Assembly: GCA_947476475.1 (NCBI GenBank)
Contig: CANJQT010000028.1
Location: 1 to 39,092 of the forward strand
DNA length: 39,092 nucleotides
From: Paracoccaceae bacterium
GTDB taxonomy: Bacteria; Pseudomonadota; Alphaproteobacteria; Rhodobacterales; Rhodobacteraceae
Direction: 5' to 3'
Each line of letters starts with the position of its first letter. Within the stretch, counting starts at the first letter, position 1. The position numbers and the translations under genes are program-made. The notes below the pieces were generated by a model. That model had not been told where the DNA came from and ran no database searches. It saw nothing but the letters and a program-made list of their open reading frames with translations. This document shows, one piece after another, positions 18,058-28,019 of this stretch.

Positions 18058-19470
18058 ATGACATTCCGGTTCGACAACAGTTATGCGCGCCTTCCTGATC
18101 GCTTCTACGCGCGTCAGACGCCCGTGGCGGTAGCGTCCCCCGCCCTGATTGCTCTCAACCATGATCTGGCGCGGGCGCTTGGCCTTGATCCTGACGCGCT
18201 TGCCGAACGTCCAGATATCTTTGCCGGCAACAGCCTGCCCGACGGCGCCGATCCGCTGGCACAGGCCTATGCCGGGCATCAGTTTGGCGGCTGGGTGCCA
18301 CAGCTTGGCGACGGGCGCGCGGTGCTTTTGGGCGAAATCCTTGCGCCGGACGGTCAGCGGTTTGACATGGCCCTGAAAGGATCGGGGCAGACCGCCTTTT
18401 CGCGGCGCGGAGACGGGCGCGCCTGGCTGGGTCCGGTAATCCGCGAATACATCACCTCGGAAGCCATGCATGCGCTTGGCGTGCCCACCACGCGCGCGCT
18501 GGCGGCCGTTACCACCGGAGAGACCATCTGGCGCGACCAGCCCCGCCCAGGTGCGGTTCTGACCCGCGTGGCAGCCAGCCATATCCGCGTGGGTACATTC
18601 CAGTATTTCGCCGCGCGCGAAGATACCGAGGCGCTGCGCCTGCTGACCGATCATCTTATCGCCCGCCACTATCCGCACGCCGACGGGCCACTTGCGCTTT
18701 TGTCAGCGATCATCGACCGCCAGGCCCGCCTGATCGCCCGTTGGATGAGCCTTGGTTTCATCCACGGGGTGATGAATACCGACAATATGGCACTTTCGGG
18801 CGAAACCATCGATTACGGCCCCTGCGCCTTCATGGATGGCTACGATCCCAAAAAGGTCTTTTCCTCGATCGACCAGTTCGGTCGCTATGCCTATGAAAAC
18901 CAACCTAATATCGCACTTTGGAATCTGGCGCAGCTTGCCTCTTGCCTGCTGCCGCTGATGGGCGAGGAAGCCCCAGCCATCGAAGCCCTGACAGACCGCC
19001 TGAACCGCTTCCCCGCACTTTATGAAGAGGAATGGCTGCGCCTGTTTCGCGCCAAGATAGGCATTACCACACCCGACGATGGCGATGCCGAGTTGATCGA
19101 AACGTTTCTGGCCCGCATGGCCGCCCAGAATGCCGACTTCACCCGTACATTCCGCGGCCTTGCCAGCGGATTTGCAGCCAATGAATTTGCTGATCCCGCG
19201 CCATTCCATGCTTGGGCCCGCGACTGGCACCAACGGATTGCCCGCGAACCATATCCGCAAGCAGTGATGCGCAAGGCCAACCCCGTCTACATTCCGCGCA
19301 ATCATCGCGTGGAAGAAGCCATTCAGGCCGCCGTCCAGGGCGACTTCAGTCCTTTTGCGCGGATGAACCTTGTCTTGAAGCACCCATTCGACGATCAGCC
19401 CGGGGCAGAGCCCTACAGTCTGGCGCCGCTTGAACAGGAACAGGTGCGCAGAACCTTTTGTGGTACCTGA
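18058..19470 (+). CDS. selO: SelO (YdiU) family protein adenylyltransferase
   Basis: A 470-residue pseudokinase-fold enzyme that attaches AMP to protein hydroxyl groups, linked to redox stress. ATG 18058 gives the family N-terminus [16 protein letters not shown]; an upstream in-frame start at 18010 adds an unlikely leader. Conserved segments include [84 protein letters not shown] in two parts (HGVMNTDN as the catalytic loop) and [13 protein letters not shown]-like text. The tail ends TFCGT, with a single Cys three residues from the end where other members have Cys or selenocysteine. Its stop is 3 bases from that of the convergent membrane protein. Confidence 0.95.
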   Translation: MTFRFDNSYARLPDRFYARQTPVAVASPALIALNHDLARALGLDPDALAERPDIFAGNSLPDGADPLAQAYAGHQFGGWVPQLGDGRAVLLGEILAPDGQRFDMALKGSGQTAFSRRGDGRAWLGPVIREYITSEAMHALGVPTTRALAAVTTGETIWRDQPRPGAVLTRVAASHIRVGTFQYFAAREDTEALRLLTDHLIARHYPHADGPLALLSAIIDRQARLIARWMSLGFIHGVMNTDNMALSGETIDYGPCAFMDGYDPKKVFSSIDQFGRYAYENQPNIALWNLAQLASCLLPLMGEEAPAIEALTDRLNRFPALYEEEWLRLFRAKIGITTPDDGDAELIETFLARMAAQNADFTRTFRGLASGFAANEFADPAPFHAWARDWHQRIAREPYPQAVMRKANPVYIPRNHRVEEAIQAAVQGDFSPFARMNLVLKHPFDDQPGAEPYSLAPLEQEQVRRTFCGT

Positions 19471-19473
19471 TTG

Positions 19474-20151
19474 CTAACGACGCAGCTTGCGAAACAGGCT
19501 GCGGTTCTTTTGGACAAATTCCTGCAACACCCCGGTCAGCCCACCCAAACTGCGGCCCTTGAGGTAAAGAAACCCGGAAAACGCCCCAATGCTGGCACCC
19601 GCCATGTTCAAGATAAGGTCACCCATGGTGTCAAGCAGGCCGGATTTCTGCATGTTCAGCCCGAAAGCCTTGTCCATGCCGAACTCGAATACCTCCCACA
19701 CGGTGCCGATCGTGATGGCAAAGCTGAACCCCATGAAGGCGACGGCCCAGGCCGGGGCGGCATATCGGTTGCCTTCAAACAGCGTGAAAACGAACAAGAA
19801 CCCCACCAGCCCAAAGCCGATGGCCGAACCTCCGTGCAAAGCGATGTCCCACCACCAGTATCGACCGTAAAAGTCAAACGCCTCGCCCAGAAAAATCGTA
19901 GCGAAGGCGAAAAGCGCAATTGCCGCGACAAACCGCACGGGCAGACTAATACCGAACCGCCCGTCCGCCAGAACCGGCAGAAAGGTCAGGACCAGCGTCG
20001 CAAGTGCAACAAATGCCAGGGACCAACGTCCGGTTGCCAGCGCACCGAACAACGCAAAGGCCAGCGTCACCCAAATCGTATGGGTGATATAAGATTGGGC
20101 TTTGATCCTTTCGCCAAGCATAAGAATAATCTGGGATGTGCTGACTGACAC
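19474..20151 (-). CDS. DUF2238-like integral membrane protein
   Basis: A 225-residue protein with about six membrane helices. The central part WWWDIALHGGSAIGFGLVG and the later GTVWEVFEFGMD, then DTMGDLILNMAGASIGA, match the VanZ-related DUF2238 (YjdF-like) pattern with conserved His, Glu and Asp inside the membrane. The biochemical role is unknown. Start GTG 20151 or ATG 20121; neither has a clear ribosome binding site. It is convergent with selO and divergent from the EEP gene, with only about 35 bases between the two starts. Confidence 0.75.
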   Translation of the reverse strand: MSVSTSQIILMLGERIKAQSYITHTIWVTLAFALFGALATGRWSLAFVALATLVLTFLPVLADGRFGISLPVRFVAAIALFAFATIFLGEAFDFYGRYWWWDIALHGGSAIGFGLVGFLFVFTLFEGNRYAAPAWAVAFMGFSFAITIGTVWEVFEFGMDKAFGLNMQKSGLLDTMGDLILNMAGASIGAFSGFLYLKGRSLGGLTGVLQEFVQKNRSLFRKLRR

Positions 20152-20186
20152 TTCAAGCGGCGCCTTACCCTGCCTATGTGTTTAAC

Positions 20187-20900
20187 ATGCATCTGCGCAT
20201 CGCCAGCTATAACATTCACAAGTGCCTCGGGCTCGACAGGCGTCGTCGCCCCGACCGTATTCTGGCGGTTCTGGCCGCGTTGAACGCCGACGTTGTGGTG
20301 TTGCAAGAGGTCGACCACCGCCTTGGACCCAGACCTGCCGCACTGCCCCGTGATCTTCTGGAGCGCACCACCGGGTTGAAAACGCTGCCCTTTCCGCTGT
20401 CCCCCCTCAGCCTTGGCTGGCATGGCCAGACCATCCTTGCGCGCCAGGATCTGCACCTTGACGCCCTGCACCGGATAGAACTTCCCGGTCTCGAACCACG
20501 CGGGGCTCTGCAGGCAGACTTCAGCAGCGGCCAGATTGCGTTTCGTGTCGTCGGCCTCCATCTTGGCCTGATACGCCGCTACCGGCGCATGCAGCTTGAC
20601 GCGATCCGGGCGGCCCTGTCGCACCGCACCGCGATGCCGACCCTGATTCTTGGCGACTTCAACGAATGGTCCACCCGCGGCGGTGCCGAGGTGCTGGGTT
20701 CCGCCTTTCACGTCCACAGCCCCGGGCCAAGCTTTCCAGCGACAGGGCCTGTGGCACGGCTGGATCGCATAGCACTTGGATTGGACGCGCATCTTGTCCG
20801 CACCGGGGTCCATGCCGAGGGTTTGGCGCGTATTGCGTCAGACCATCTGCCAATCTGGGCTGATGTCAGGTTTGATGACCCGTTCATGCCACCTTCTTGA
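20187..20900 (+). CDS. Endonuclease/exonuclease/phosphatase (EEP) family hydrolase
   Basis: A 237-residue metal-dependent phosphodiesterase-fold protein. ATG 20187 is used; an in-frame GTG at 20178 is an alternative. The four family signatures are present: ASYNIHKCLGLD near the start (metal Asn), VVVLQEVDHR near 38-47 (metal Glu), LILGDFNEW in the last third and ASDHLPIWADV at the end (catalytic Asp-His). No signal peptide is seen, so it should be cytosolic. Substrates in the family range from DNA to phospholipid and nucleotide phosphodiesters, and cannot be assigned here. The 3' end overlaps the convergent EamA gene by 17 bases. Confidence 0.87.
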   Translation: MHLRIASYNIHKCLGLDRRRRPDRILAVLAALNADVVVLQEVDHRLGPRPAALPRDLLERTTGLKTLPFPLSPLSLGWHGQTILARQDLHLDALHRIELPGLEPRGALQADFSSGQIAFRVVGLHLGLIRRYRRMQLDAIRAALSHRTAMPTLILGDFNEWSTRGGAEVLGSAFHVHSPGPSFPATGPVARLDRIALGLDAHLVRTGVHAEGLARIASDHLPIWADVRFDDPFMPPS

Positions 20901-21780
20901 CCGGGCGGTTGATCAAGATGATGCCCGCTGCCACCAGCAACGCTGACACCAGCGTGGGCAGCCCGACATGCTCGCCAAGCACCAGCCACCCCAAAGCCAC
21001 ACCGAAGATCGGTGTCAGGAAGGAAAAGCTGGCCACCGACGCTGCCGGATAGACCGACAAGAGCCAAAGCCAGAAAACAAAGCCGGCAGATACAACCGCA
21101 GTCGCCTGAAAGATCAGGCCAGCCACATGCAGGGGCTGAAGGTCACGGATCAATGGCCCGAAGAAAGGTGCGGCAACCAGCAGTATTGGCGCGGACACCA
21201 GAACCTGCCAGAACAGCTGCATCTCTGGCCGCGCCTCGCGCAAGCGGGTGCCGCGTGCCACCAGCGCAATCCCGGCCCAGCCCCAGGCCGCAAGCAGCGC
21301 ACAAAAATCACCCAGCAAACTCGCCTGCCCTTGCCCTGACGATCGGTCTGCAATCGCCCAGGCGACCCCGGAAAAGGCGGACGCAAGACCCAGCGCCTTC
21401 AGAACGGTAATCCGTTCGTCCGGCAGAAGGAAATGCGCAGCAACCGCCAGCCAGACCGGCATCGAATACAGCAGGATCGAGGTTCGGGTGACAGTCGTCA
21501 GATCCAATGCCGTGAACAGGCACAGGAACTCTGCGGCAAAAAACGTGCCAGCCAACAGGCCCGGCAGCAGATAGCGCGGCTCCAATCGGGTTGACCTGCC
21601 GTTCAGCCGCATCCAGCCCCAAAGACAAAGCACCGCTATGGCCGATCGAAGACCGGCGAAAAATACCGGTTGTAGCCCGTGATTGACGAATTTGATGATG
21701 ATCTGGTTGAAGGCCAGAAAGACCGAAAAGCCGGTCAGCGACAGGGCGCCAAACGCGTCGATGTGGGTTTTGCGCGGCAT
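20884..21780 (-). CDS. EamA-family (DMT superfamily) permease
   Basis: A 298-residue inner-membrane transporter with ten predicted helices in two EamA repeats. ATG 21780 is preferred because GGAG lies about 7 bases upstream; ATG 21786 would sit directly on that site, and longer forms add a soluble Arg-rich leader. Repeat 1 covers about 10-140 (with LDLTTVTRTSILLYSMPVW in the family position) and repeat 2 about 150-290, ending LINRPVKKVA. Family members export amino acids, metabolites or drugs; the substrate is not predictable. It convergently overlaps the EEP gene by 17 bases. Confidence 0.88.
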   Translation of the reverse strand: MPRKTHIDAFGALSLTGFSVFLAFNQIIIKFVNHGLQPVFFAGLRSAIAVLCLWGWMRLNGRSTRLEPRYLLPGLLAGTFFAAEFLCLFTALDLTTVTRTSILLYSMPVWLAVAAHFLLPDERITVLKALGLASAFSGVAWAIADRSSGQGQASLLGDFCALLAAWGWAGIALVARGTRLREARPEMQLFWQVLVSAPILLVAAPFFGPLIRDLQPLHVAGLIFQATAVVSAGFVFWLWLLSVYPAASVASFSFLTPIFGVALGWLVLGEHVGLPTLVSALLVAAGIILINRPVKKVA

Positions 21781-22060
21781 CGACATCTCCTGACTGGTCA
21801 GCAGACCGGATACTGCGTGACCGGCTAAGTCAACCCCACCATGGCGCTGGCTTCGCCCTGAAGCGCGCGCAGCTGACCGCAGCACTGGCGCATCGCTGGA
21901 AAACCGGCATCGCGGACGGCCGCGCGGCTGATCATGCCACCATTGGACCAGATCTACGCCAGTCCAGGATCAGGGATGAACATCCCACCACAAGGAGTTT
22001 GGCTGACGATCCATCCTTGTGCCGCAAAGCGGACCAAAACAGCATATCATCCACAAACAA
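21781..22060. other. Intergenic stretch between the EamA permease and trigger factor
   Basis: About 280 bases (327 with the terminator) without a recognisable gene on either strand. The part next to the permease is its likely promoter and leader, with a Shine-Dalgarno at about 21787-21790 on the minus strand. The rest has coding-like GC composition but no frame with a start site and family resemblance. Confidence 0.5.
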
Positions 22061-22087
22061 AAAGGCCGCCCATGCGGGGCGGCCTTT
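22055..22087 (-). terminator. Rho-independent terminator after trigger factor
   Basis: Read on the minus strand, an 11-bp stem (arms 22077-22087 and 22061-22071) with loop 22072-22076 is followed by TTTTTGTTT. It lies about 20 bases after the tig stop. Confidence 0.9.
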
Positions 22088-22107
22088 CCTTTGAACTGAT
22101 CCTTCGA

Positions 22108-23442
22108 TCAGAGTTCGTCCAGCGCCTCGACGGCTTTCTGAAGCTTTTCCTTGGTCACTTCCTTTTCGGTGACTTTCGCCCCGGCCACGATGTGATCCAC
22201 GACCTTGTCTTCGAAGATCGGCGCGCGCAGCTGCTGCTGCATCTGGGCGTTCTTCTGGACATATTCGAAGAAGGCGCGTTCCTGACCCGGATATTGACGG
22301 GCCTGCATCATGACCGCCTGGGTCATTTCAGCGTCGGACACTTCCACCTTGGCCACACGACCGATTTCGGCCAGCAACAGGCCAAGGCGCACGCGGCGTT
22401 CAGCCAGGCTCTTGTGCTCGTCGGTGGTTTCAATCGATCCATGGTCGTGACCGTGGTGATCGGGGTTTTCGTCGTGCCACAGTTGGTGCGCGATCTGGCT
22501 CGCTTCGGCTTCGACAAGGCTCGGCGGCAGGTCGAACTTGACCATCCCGTCCAGCTGATCCAGCAAGGCGCGCTTCATCACCGCACGCGCGGCGCCTACA
22601 TATTCGGCTTCGAGACGCTCTGCGACTTGCCCCTTCAGGGCTTCAAGGCTTTCGGCCCCGAACTTCTTGGCCAGCTCGTCGTCAATCTCGGCGGCTTTCG
22701 GGCCGTTCACGGCCTTGACGGTGCATTCGAACACCGCCGCTTTGCCCGCCAGATGCTTGGCGCCATAGCTTTCCGGGAAGGTCACGTTTACCTTCACTTC
22801 GTCGCCGGCCTTTGCGCCGATCAGTTGCTCTTCGAAGCCCGGGATGAAGGACTTGGAGCCCAGAACAAGTGGGTAATCCTCGCCCGAACCGCCTTCGAAA
22901 TAGTCACCGTCGACCGAACCCTTGAAGTCAATCACGACCTGATCGCCGTCCTTGGCTTTCGAACCTTTCTTCTTTTCTTCAAAGGCCTGCGCCGATTTCG
23001 CCAGATTTTCCAGCGCTTCGGTCACGGCCTTGTCTTCGGCCTTCACGATCAGCTTTTCAAGCTTGACCTTCGCCAGATCCAGTTCCGGAATCGCCGGCAG
23101 GGCTTCGTAGGTCATTGCGACCACGACATCCTGACCTTCTTTCCAGCTGTCGCCGCTTTGCATTTCCACCTTGGGCTGCATCGCCGGGCGGTCGCCGGAC
23201 TTTTCAAAGTGGTCCTTCATGGCGCCGTCGATCGCATCTTGCATCGCGTCGCCCAGAACCCGCGCGCCAAAGCTCTTGCGCAGCATGGCCATCGGCACCT
23301 TGCCCTTGCGGAAGCCCTTGATCTCGACCTCGGGTTGCGCCTCGATCAGTTTTTCGGTGACTTTCGCATCAAGTTCGGCTGCCGACACGGTGATCGTGTA
23401 GCCGCGCTTCAGTCCGTCCTTCAGGGTCTCGGTGACCTGCAT
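22108..23442 (-). CDS. tig: Trigger factor (ribosome-associated chaperone and prolyl isomerase)
   Basis: A 444-residue trigger factor, normal for the family. ATG 23442 gives [13 protein letters not shown] and has AGGA at 7-base spacing; the frame stays open further upstream only because it runs through the tRNA gene. The N-terminal ribosome-binding domain carries [17 protein letters not shown], the signature that contacts ribosomal protein L23. The FKBP-type PPIase domain spans about 160-245 ([17 protein letters not shown] to [13 protein letters not shown]). The C-terminal helical chaperone domain contains a His-rich patch ([13 protein letters not shown]). It sits just downstream of tRNA-Leu on the same strand. 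Confidence 0.96.
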   Translation of the reverse strand: MQVTETLKDGLKRGYTITVSAAELDAKVTEKLIEAQPEVEIKGFRKGKVPMAMLRKSFGARVLGDAMQDAIDGAMKDHFEKSGDRPAMQPKVEMQSGDSWKEGQDVVVAMTYEALPAIPELDLAKVKLEKLIVKAEDKAVTEALENLAKSAQAFEEKKKGSKAKDGDQVVIDFKGSVDGDYFEGGSGEDYPLVLGSKSFIPGFEEQLIGAKAGDEVKVNVTFPESYGAKHLAGKAAVFECTVKAVNGPKAAEIDDELAKKFGAESLEALKGQVAERLEAEYVGAARAVMKRALLDQLDGMVKFDLPPSLVEAEASQIAHQLWHDENPDHHGHDHGSIETTDEHKSLAERRVRLGLLLAEIGRVAKVEVSDAEMTQAVMMQARQYPGQERAFFEYVQKNAQMQQQLRAPIFEDKVVDHIVAGAKVTEKEVTKEKLQKAVEALDEL

Positions 23443-23461
23443 TCCTTCGTCCTTTTTCCTT

Positions 23462-23546
23462 TGGTGCGGGTGGAGGGACTTGAACCCCCACGCCGTTAGG
23501 CGCCAGAACCTAAATCTGGTGCGTCTGCCAATTTCGCCACACCCGC
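23462..23546 (-). tRNA. tRNA-Leu (anticodon UAG)
   Basis: An 85-base class II tRNA on the minus strand, including an encoded CCA (complement of 23462-23464). The acceptor stem is GCGGGTG with CACCCGC, and the D-arm region has GGCGAAATTGGCAGACGC, typical of tRNA-Leu. The anticodon stem CCAGA/TCTGG encloses loop TTTAGGT, giving anticodon UAG. A variable arm (GCGCCTAACGGCGT) and T-arm GGGGGTTCAAGTCCCTC follow. It reads CUA and other CUN codons. Located 19 bases upstream of tig. Confidence 0.97.
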
Positions 23547-23727
23547 AATACCGTGAAAGCCGCCCCCTGGCAGGGCCGCCTCCAAATCCGCGCCCTTCTA
23601 GCAAGAAGGTGAAACCGATGCGAGCGGAAAAGTGATTGCACACAATCACGGAAAACACACGCAACCGACCCATTTTTGACACATTCCCCTGCGGAAGTGA
23701 ACGTCTGAAAGGGGAGGATCACAGACG

Positions 23728-24213
23728 ATGCTGTCACACATGGCCTTGGGCGCGACGGCGGACGCGCAAAGGACCGCAGATCCGAAGGGCATTGCTTCGG
23801 GAACGGTCTTGGCCACGCTTGACGGATATCTGCCTGTCGACTTTCTGGAACCCGGCAACCGGGTGGTGACGCGCGAGGGCATGCGTATTTTGCGTGCCGT
23901 CCGCGTTCACCGCTATTCCGGCCCGGCGGTGACGATCACCGCATCGGCCCTGGGCCATGACCGGCCCGAGCAGGATCTGACCTTGCCTGCCGAAACCAAA
24001 GTGCTGCTGCGCGACTGGCGCGCCGGCGCGCTTTACGGATCGGATCAGGCAATGGTGCCTGCCAGCCGTTTGGTGGACGGCGAATATATCGCGGCCACTC
24101 GCGTCACCAACATGCGGTTATATGAGCTGTGCTTCGACGCGCCGCAGGTCGTCTATGCCGAAGGGGTGGAGCTGTGCTGCGACGCTATGGAAGCAAGCAT
24201 CGCCGCTGAGTGA
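23728..24213 (+). CDS. Hint-fold protein with lost catalytic residues
   Basis: A 161-residue protein resembling the Hint_2 (hedgehog/intein) domain common in Rhodobacteraceae. GTVLATLDGYLPVDFLEPGN at 24-43 lines up with the family opening, KVLLRDWRAGALYGSDQ with the second block, and LYELCFDAPQVVYAEGVE with the last. In active relatives the first block starts with Cys and the second has a His before VLLRDWRA. Here those positions read Ala/Ser and Thr/Lys, and the His-rich third block reads FDAPQ. Self-cleavage is therefore unlikely. A GGGGAGG site lies 10-12 bases before the ATG. No signal peptide. It is convergent with the NAD(P)HX repair gene, 17 bases apart. Confidence 0.75.
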   Translation: MLSHMALGATADAQRTADPKGIASGTVLATLDGYLPVDFLEPGNRVVTREGMRILRAVRVHRYSGPAVTITASALGHDRPEQDLTLPAETKVLLRDWRAGALYGSDQAMVPASRLVDGEYIAATRVTNMRLYELCFDAPQVVYAEGVELCCDAMEASIAAE

Positions 24214-24230
24214 TTCGCAACCTTCCCCGT

Positions 24231-25844
24231 TCATAGTCCCAAATCACGGAACACCGCCGGAAGCTGTTCCGGCAAGTCCTCGGCGATCAGGCCCGGCCCG
24301 AATTTCAGCGCACATTCCACATGCAACCAGACGGCGGATTCGGCGGCCTGCATCGGCGCGAACCCGCGCGCCAGAAGACCGGCGATGAAACCCGCCAGCA
24401 CATCGCCCGACCCCGCCGTCGCCAACCAGGGCGCCGCGCGGTCGTAATGGGCGGAGTTGATTGCGCAGCAGCCAGACGGATCGGCGATCACCGTGTCGGG
24501 CCCTTTGTAAAGCACCACGCAGCCCGCCCGCTTCGCCGCCTCGCGCGCGGCGTCCACCTTGGAATAGGCGGGGCCTTTAGTGGCGGGCGCGGCAAGCTTT
24601 TCGGTAATGTCAGGGAACAGGCGGGCGAACTCGCCAGCGTGCGGGGTGAGGATGCAGCCCTCGTGCAGGGCAGAAAACAGATCGGGGTCTTGCGACAGGA
24701 TCGTCAGCGCGTCGGCATCAAGGACCGTAGATCGGGGTTCACCCCTAATCTGCAACGCCTCCGCGACCAAAGCGCGCGCGCGCGCATTCAGCCCCAGACC
24801 GGGCCCAAGGCAAAGCGCGTTGATCCGCCTATCGTCCAGCACCCGGCCCAATGCCTCGGCATCCGCAACCGGGCGCAGCATGATGGCATTAAGCTGCGCT
24901 GCATGTTCGGGGATGGCCTCGGGCGTAGCGCCGATAGAGACTAGCCCCGCCCCGATCCTGAGCGCGCCGCGCGCCGCAAGGCGGGCAGCCCCGGTCTGAC
25001 CGGGTGGGCCGGAGAGGATGAGGGCGTGGCCGTGGGTGTATTTGTGCGTGGGTTCGCCGAATGGATCAGTCTTGCAGAGTTTCGCGCGCATAAGTTCGTG
25101 CGCGGCGACGCCATCTGCCATTTCATCCCACGGCATGGGCATCGTTAGGGTTTGGCCGTTGATCTTCAGGTCAGGCCACGCGTCGCGCCCGCGCTCTTCC
25201 CACAAGGGTTTGACGACTACCCTTCCCGCATAGAACGGGCCACGGTCAACGAAATGGCCTATCTTGGGACGATGAAAGGTCACAGTAAGATCGGCCCACA
25301 ATCCGTCTCCCTCAAGCGCGCGGCCGCTGTCCGAACAAAGCCCTGAGGGCACATCGACTGCGACGACGCGTGGCCGACCAGGCTCATCCCTCAGATCCCA
25401 TTCCGGGAGAACATTCGCCAGCCCCCACTCCAGACCGCGGGTCAAGCCGGTTCCGAACAGCGCATCGACAGTCAGGTCATAGCTCCATGCATGGAAAACA
25501 TCAGGCGGCAGTTTTCCCACCTCCCCCATCCCCTGCCACCGCTCGTAATTCACCTGCGCATCCGGTGGCAGCCTCGAAGGATCGCCGTAGAGGAACACCT
25601 CCACCTCCCAGCCCCATTCCTTCAACAGCCGCGCCACAACGAACCCGTCGCCGCCGTTGTTGCCCGGCCCGCACAGCACCACCGCCCGGTGCGAAGTCTT
25701 CGCCAACTCCGGCCATTCCTCGAAAATCGCCTCGACCACACCGCGTCCGGCGCGTTCCATCAGCTCAAGCCCGGTCACTTCCCCCGATGCTATTGCCGCT
25801 TGTTCAATGGCGCGCATCTGGGCTGCGGTCAGAAGTTCGGTCAT
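24231..25844 (-). CDS. nnr: Bifunctional NAD(P)HX epimerase / ADP-dependent NAD(P)HX dehydratase
   Basis: A 537-residue two-domain metabolite-repair enzyme. It turns damaged, hydrated NADH and NADPH (NADHX, NADPHX) back into the normal cofactors. The N-terminal YjeF epimerase domain (about 1-215) carries CGPGNNGGDGFVVARLL at 58-74 and AVDVPSGLCSDSG. The C-terminal ribokinase-like dehydratase domain (about 255-535) shows HGHALILSGPPGQTGAARLA, LGPGLG, VLDADALT, LTPHAGEFARLF and the ATP/ADP-site ATAGSGDVLAGFIAGLLARG. ATG 25844 has AAAGG 8 bases upstream. It is divergent from glnB. Confidence 0.95.
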   Translation of the reverse strand: MTELLTAAQMRAIEQAAIASGEVTGLELMERAGRGVVEAIFEEWPELAKTSHRAVVLCGPGNNGGDGFVVARLLKEWGWEVEVFLYGDPSRLPPDAQVNYERWQGMGEVGKLPPDVFHAWSYDLTVDALFGTGLTRGLEWGLANVLPEWDLRDEPGRPRVVAVDVPSGLCSDSGRALEGDGLWADLTVTFHRPKIGHFVDRGPFYAGRVVVKPLWEERGRDAWPDLKINGQTLTMPMPWDEMADGVAAHELMRAKLCKTDPFGEPTHKYTHGHALILSGPPGQTGAARLAARGALRIGAGLVSIGATPEAIPEHAAQLNAIMLRPVADAEALGRVLDDRRINALCLGPGLGLNARARALVAEALQIRGEPRSTVLDADALTILSQDPDLFSALHEGCILTPHAGEFARLFPDITEKLAAPATKGPAYSKVDAAREAAKRAGCVVLYKGPDTVIADPSGCCAINSAHYDRAAPWLATAGSGDVLAGFIAGLLARGFAPMQAAESAVWLHVECALKFGPGLIAEDLPEQLPAVFRDLGL

Positions 25845-25985
25845 GGCAAACGCCTTTCGGATTCAAAATCGCCCGAATTGCGGGCTGACTGCACAAAAAA
25901 CTGGCACATACACGCAGAATCCCCTCGCTCCGCCCCGCTCTTGCAGCCTAGCCAATTGTCCCTCACCCGCGAAAGTGCTGAGTGA

Positions 25986-26354
<369 letters not shown>

Positions 26355-26408
26355 CGCTGTCCCGGACCCGGTCCGGGATCTCTTTCCACCCCCCCGAAAG
26401 GACAAATC

Positions 26409-27818
26409 ATGAGCAAGGTGCAAGACGCCCTGAAGCTGATGAAGGACGAAGAGGTCGACTATGTCGACATCCGCTTCACCGACGTCAAAGGCAAGCTGCA
26501 GCATGTGACGCTGGTCGCAGATCTGGTCGACGAGGACTTCTTTGAAGAAGGCTTCATGTTCGACGGGTCAAGCATCGCCGGCTGGAAGTCGATCGACCAA
26601 TCCGACATGAAGCTGATCCCGGATGCGTCCTCGGTCTATATTGATCCCTTCTACGCCGAAAAGACCATGTGCGTGCATTGCAACGTCGTGGAACCCGACA
26701 CCGGCGAACCCTACAGCCGCGACCCGCGCGGCACGGCAGTCAAGGCCGAGGCCTACCTAAAATCGACCGGCATCGGCGACACCGCCTATTTCGGCCCGGA
26801 AGCCGAATTCTTCATCTTCGACGATGTGAAATATTCGGTGTCGATGAACAAGGTCTCGTTCGAAGTGGATGCGGTGGATGCCGCATGGAACAGCGACACC
26901 GACTATGAAATGGGCAACTCGGGCCACCGTCCGGGCATCAAGGGCGGCTATTTCCCGGTGAACCCGATCGACGCGGCGCAGGATCTGCGCGGCGAGATGC
27001 TTTCCACCATGAAGCGCATGGGGATCAAGGTCGACAAGCACCACCATGAAGTCGGCTCGACCCAGCATGAACTTGGCATGATCTTCGGCGGTCTGGTCGA
27101 ACAGGCCGACAACATGCAAAAGTACAAGTACGTTATCCACAATGTCGCCCACGCCTATGGCAAGTCGGCCACCTTCATGCCGAAGCCGATCAAAGGCGAC
27201 AACGGGTCGGGCATGCATGTGAACATGTCGATCTGGAAGGGCGGCAAGCCCTTGTTCGCGGGCGACAAATATGCCGATCTGAGCCAGGAGGCGCTTTACT
27301 TCATCGGCGGCATCCTCAAGCACGCCAAGGCGCTCAATGCGATCACCAACCCCTCGACCAACAGCTACAAGCGCCTGATCCCCGGCTTCGAGGCCCCGGT
27401 TCTGCGCGCCTATTCGGCCCGCAACCGGTCGGGTGCCGTCCGTATTCCGTGGACCGAAAGCCCCAAGGCCAAGCGCGTCGAAGCCCGGTTCCCCGATCCG
27501 GCCGCGAACCCCTATCTGTGCTATGCCGCCCTGATGATGGCCGGCCTTGACGGGATCAAGAACAAGATCGACCCCGGCCCGGCGTCGGACAAGGATCTTT
27601 ACGATCTGCCGCCCGAAGAACTGGCGCAGATCCCGACCGTCTGTGGCAGCTTGCGCGAAGCACTGGACGAACTGGAAAAGGACATGGACTTCCTCTTGCA
27701 GGGCGATGTCTTCACCCGCGACCAGCTTGACGGATATATCGCGCTGAAGTGGGAAGAGGTTTACGCCTATGAACACACGCCGCACCCGGTTGAATATCAG
27801 ATGTACTATTCCTGCTAA
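26409..27818 (+). CDS. glnA: Glutamine synthetase, type I
   Basis: A 469-residue GSI subunit that makes glutamine from glutamate, ammonia and ATP as a dodecamer. The beta-grasp domain includes [17 protein letters not shown]; metal and substrate sites include [11 protein letters not shown] and [12 protein letters not shown]. The ATP-binding region is [12 protein letters not shown]. The adenylylation loop is [11 protein letters not shown], in which the Tyr is the conserved AMP-attachment site, so activity is probably controlled by GlnE and PII. Start ATG 26409 follows GAAAGG. A terminator with a TTCG tetraloop lies 37 bases downstream. Confidence 0.98.
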   Translation: MSKVQDALKLMKDEEVDYVDIRFTDVKGKLQHVTLVADLVDEDFFEEGFMFDGSSIAGWKSIDQSDMKLIPDASSVYIDPFYAEKTMCVHCNVVEPDTGEPYSRDPRGTAVKAEAYLKSTGIGDTAYFGPEAEFFIFDDVKYSVSMNKVSFEVDAVDAAWNSDTDYEMGNSGHRPGIKGGYFPVNPIDAAQDLRGEMLSTMKRMGIKVDKHHHEVGSTQHELGMIFGGLVEQADNMQKYKYVIHNVAHAYGKSATFMPKPIKGDNGSGMHVNMSIWKGGKPLFAGDKYADLSQEALYFIGGILKHAKALNAITNPSTNSYKRLIPGFEAPVLRAYSARNRSGAVRIPWTESPKAKRVEARFPDPAANPYLCYAALMMAGLDGIKNKIDPGPASDKDLYDLPPEELAQIPTVCGSLREALDELEKDMDFLLQGDVFTRDQLDGYIALKWEEVYAYEHTPHPVEYQMYYSC

Positions 27819-27853
27819 GGGAATGGCGGGCTGACGCCCCATGAAAAGGATAA

Positions 27854-27877
27854 GGGGCACCTTCGGGTGCCCTTTTT
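27854..27877 (+). terminator. Rho-independent terminator after glnA
   Basis: GGGCACC (27855-27861) and GGTGCCC (27866-27872) form a 7-bp stem capped by a stable TTCG tetraloop, followed by TTTTT. Confidence 0.92.
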
Positions 27878-27904
27878 CTTTCCGCCGGGCCCTACGCGCC
27901 AGCA

Positions 27905-27930
27905 AAGGGGTATTTGGACAAGATTGAAAG
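27905..27930 (+). repeat. Probable copy of the dispersed intergenic motif, upstream of dddP
   Basis: The segment GGGGTATTTGGACAAG at 27907-27922, followed by ATTGAAAG, resembles the copies at 16144-16196 and 29379-29406 (shared GGGG, TATT, and a TGAA-type end), with one base missing after the G-run. It lies between the glnA terminator and dddP. Confidence 0.4.
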
Positions 27931-28019
27931 CTGCAAAGGCGACATGTACGTCGCACCCGGCCAAGCGAGCAGCCCAATCCTGATGAAGCGTAAGGTTATC
28001 GGCAAACGGAGGGCAGGTC

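Noticed and set aside
21934-23499. 521-codon open frame on the plus strand across the tig gene
   Set aside because: It is antisense to a full trigger factor and part of the tRNA-Leu, with Phe/Leu/His/Gly-biased text and no domain; an artefact of GC-rich codon use.
25900-25918. Sigma-54-like sequence (TGGCAC then GCA) upstream of glnB
   Set aside because: The spacing between the GG and GC elements is 9 rather than 10 bases, and the GC element is weak. Nitrogen control is plausible, but this site does not support a sigma-54 promoter.
26757-27977. Long minus-strand open frame over glnA
   Set aside because: Antisense to an unmistakable glutamine synthetase, no ribosome binding site or family resemblance.
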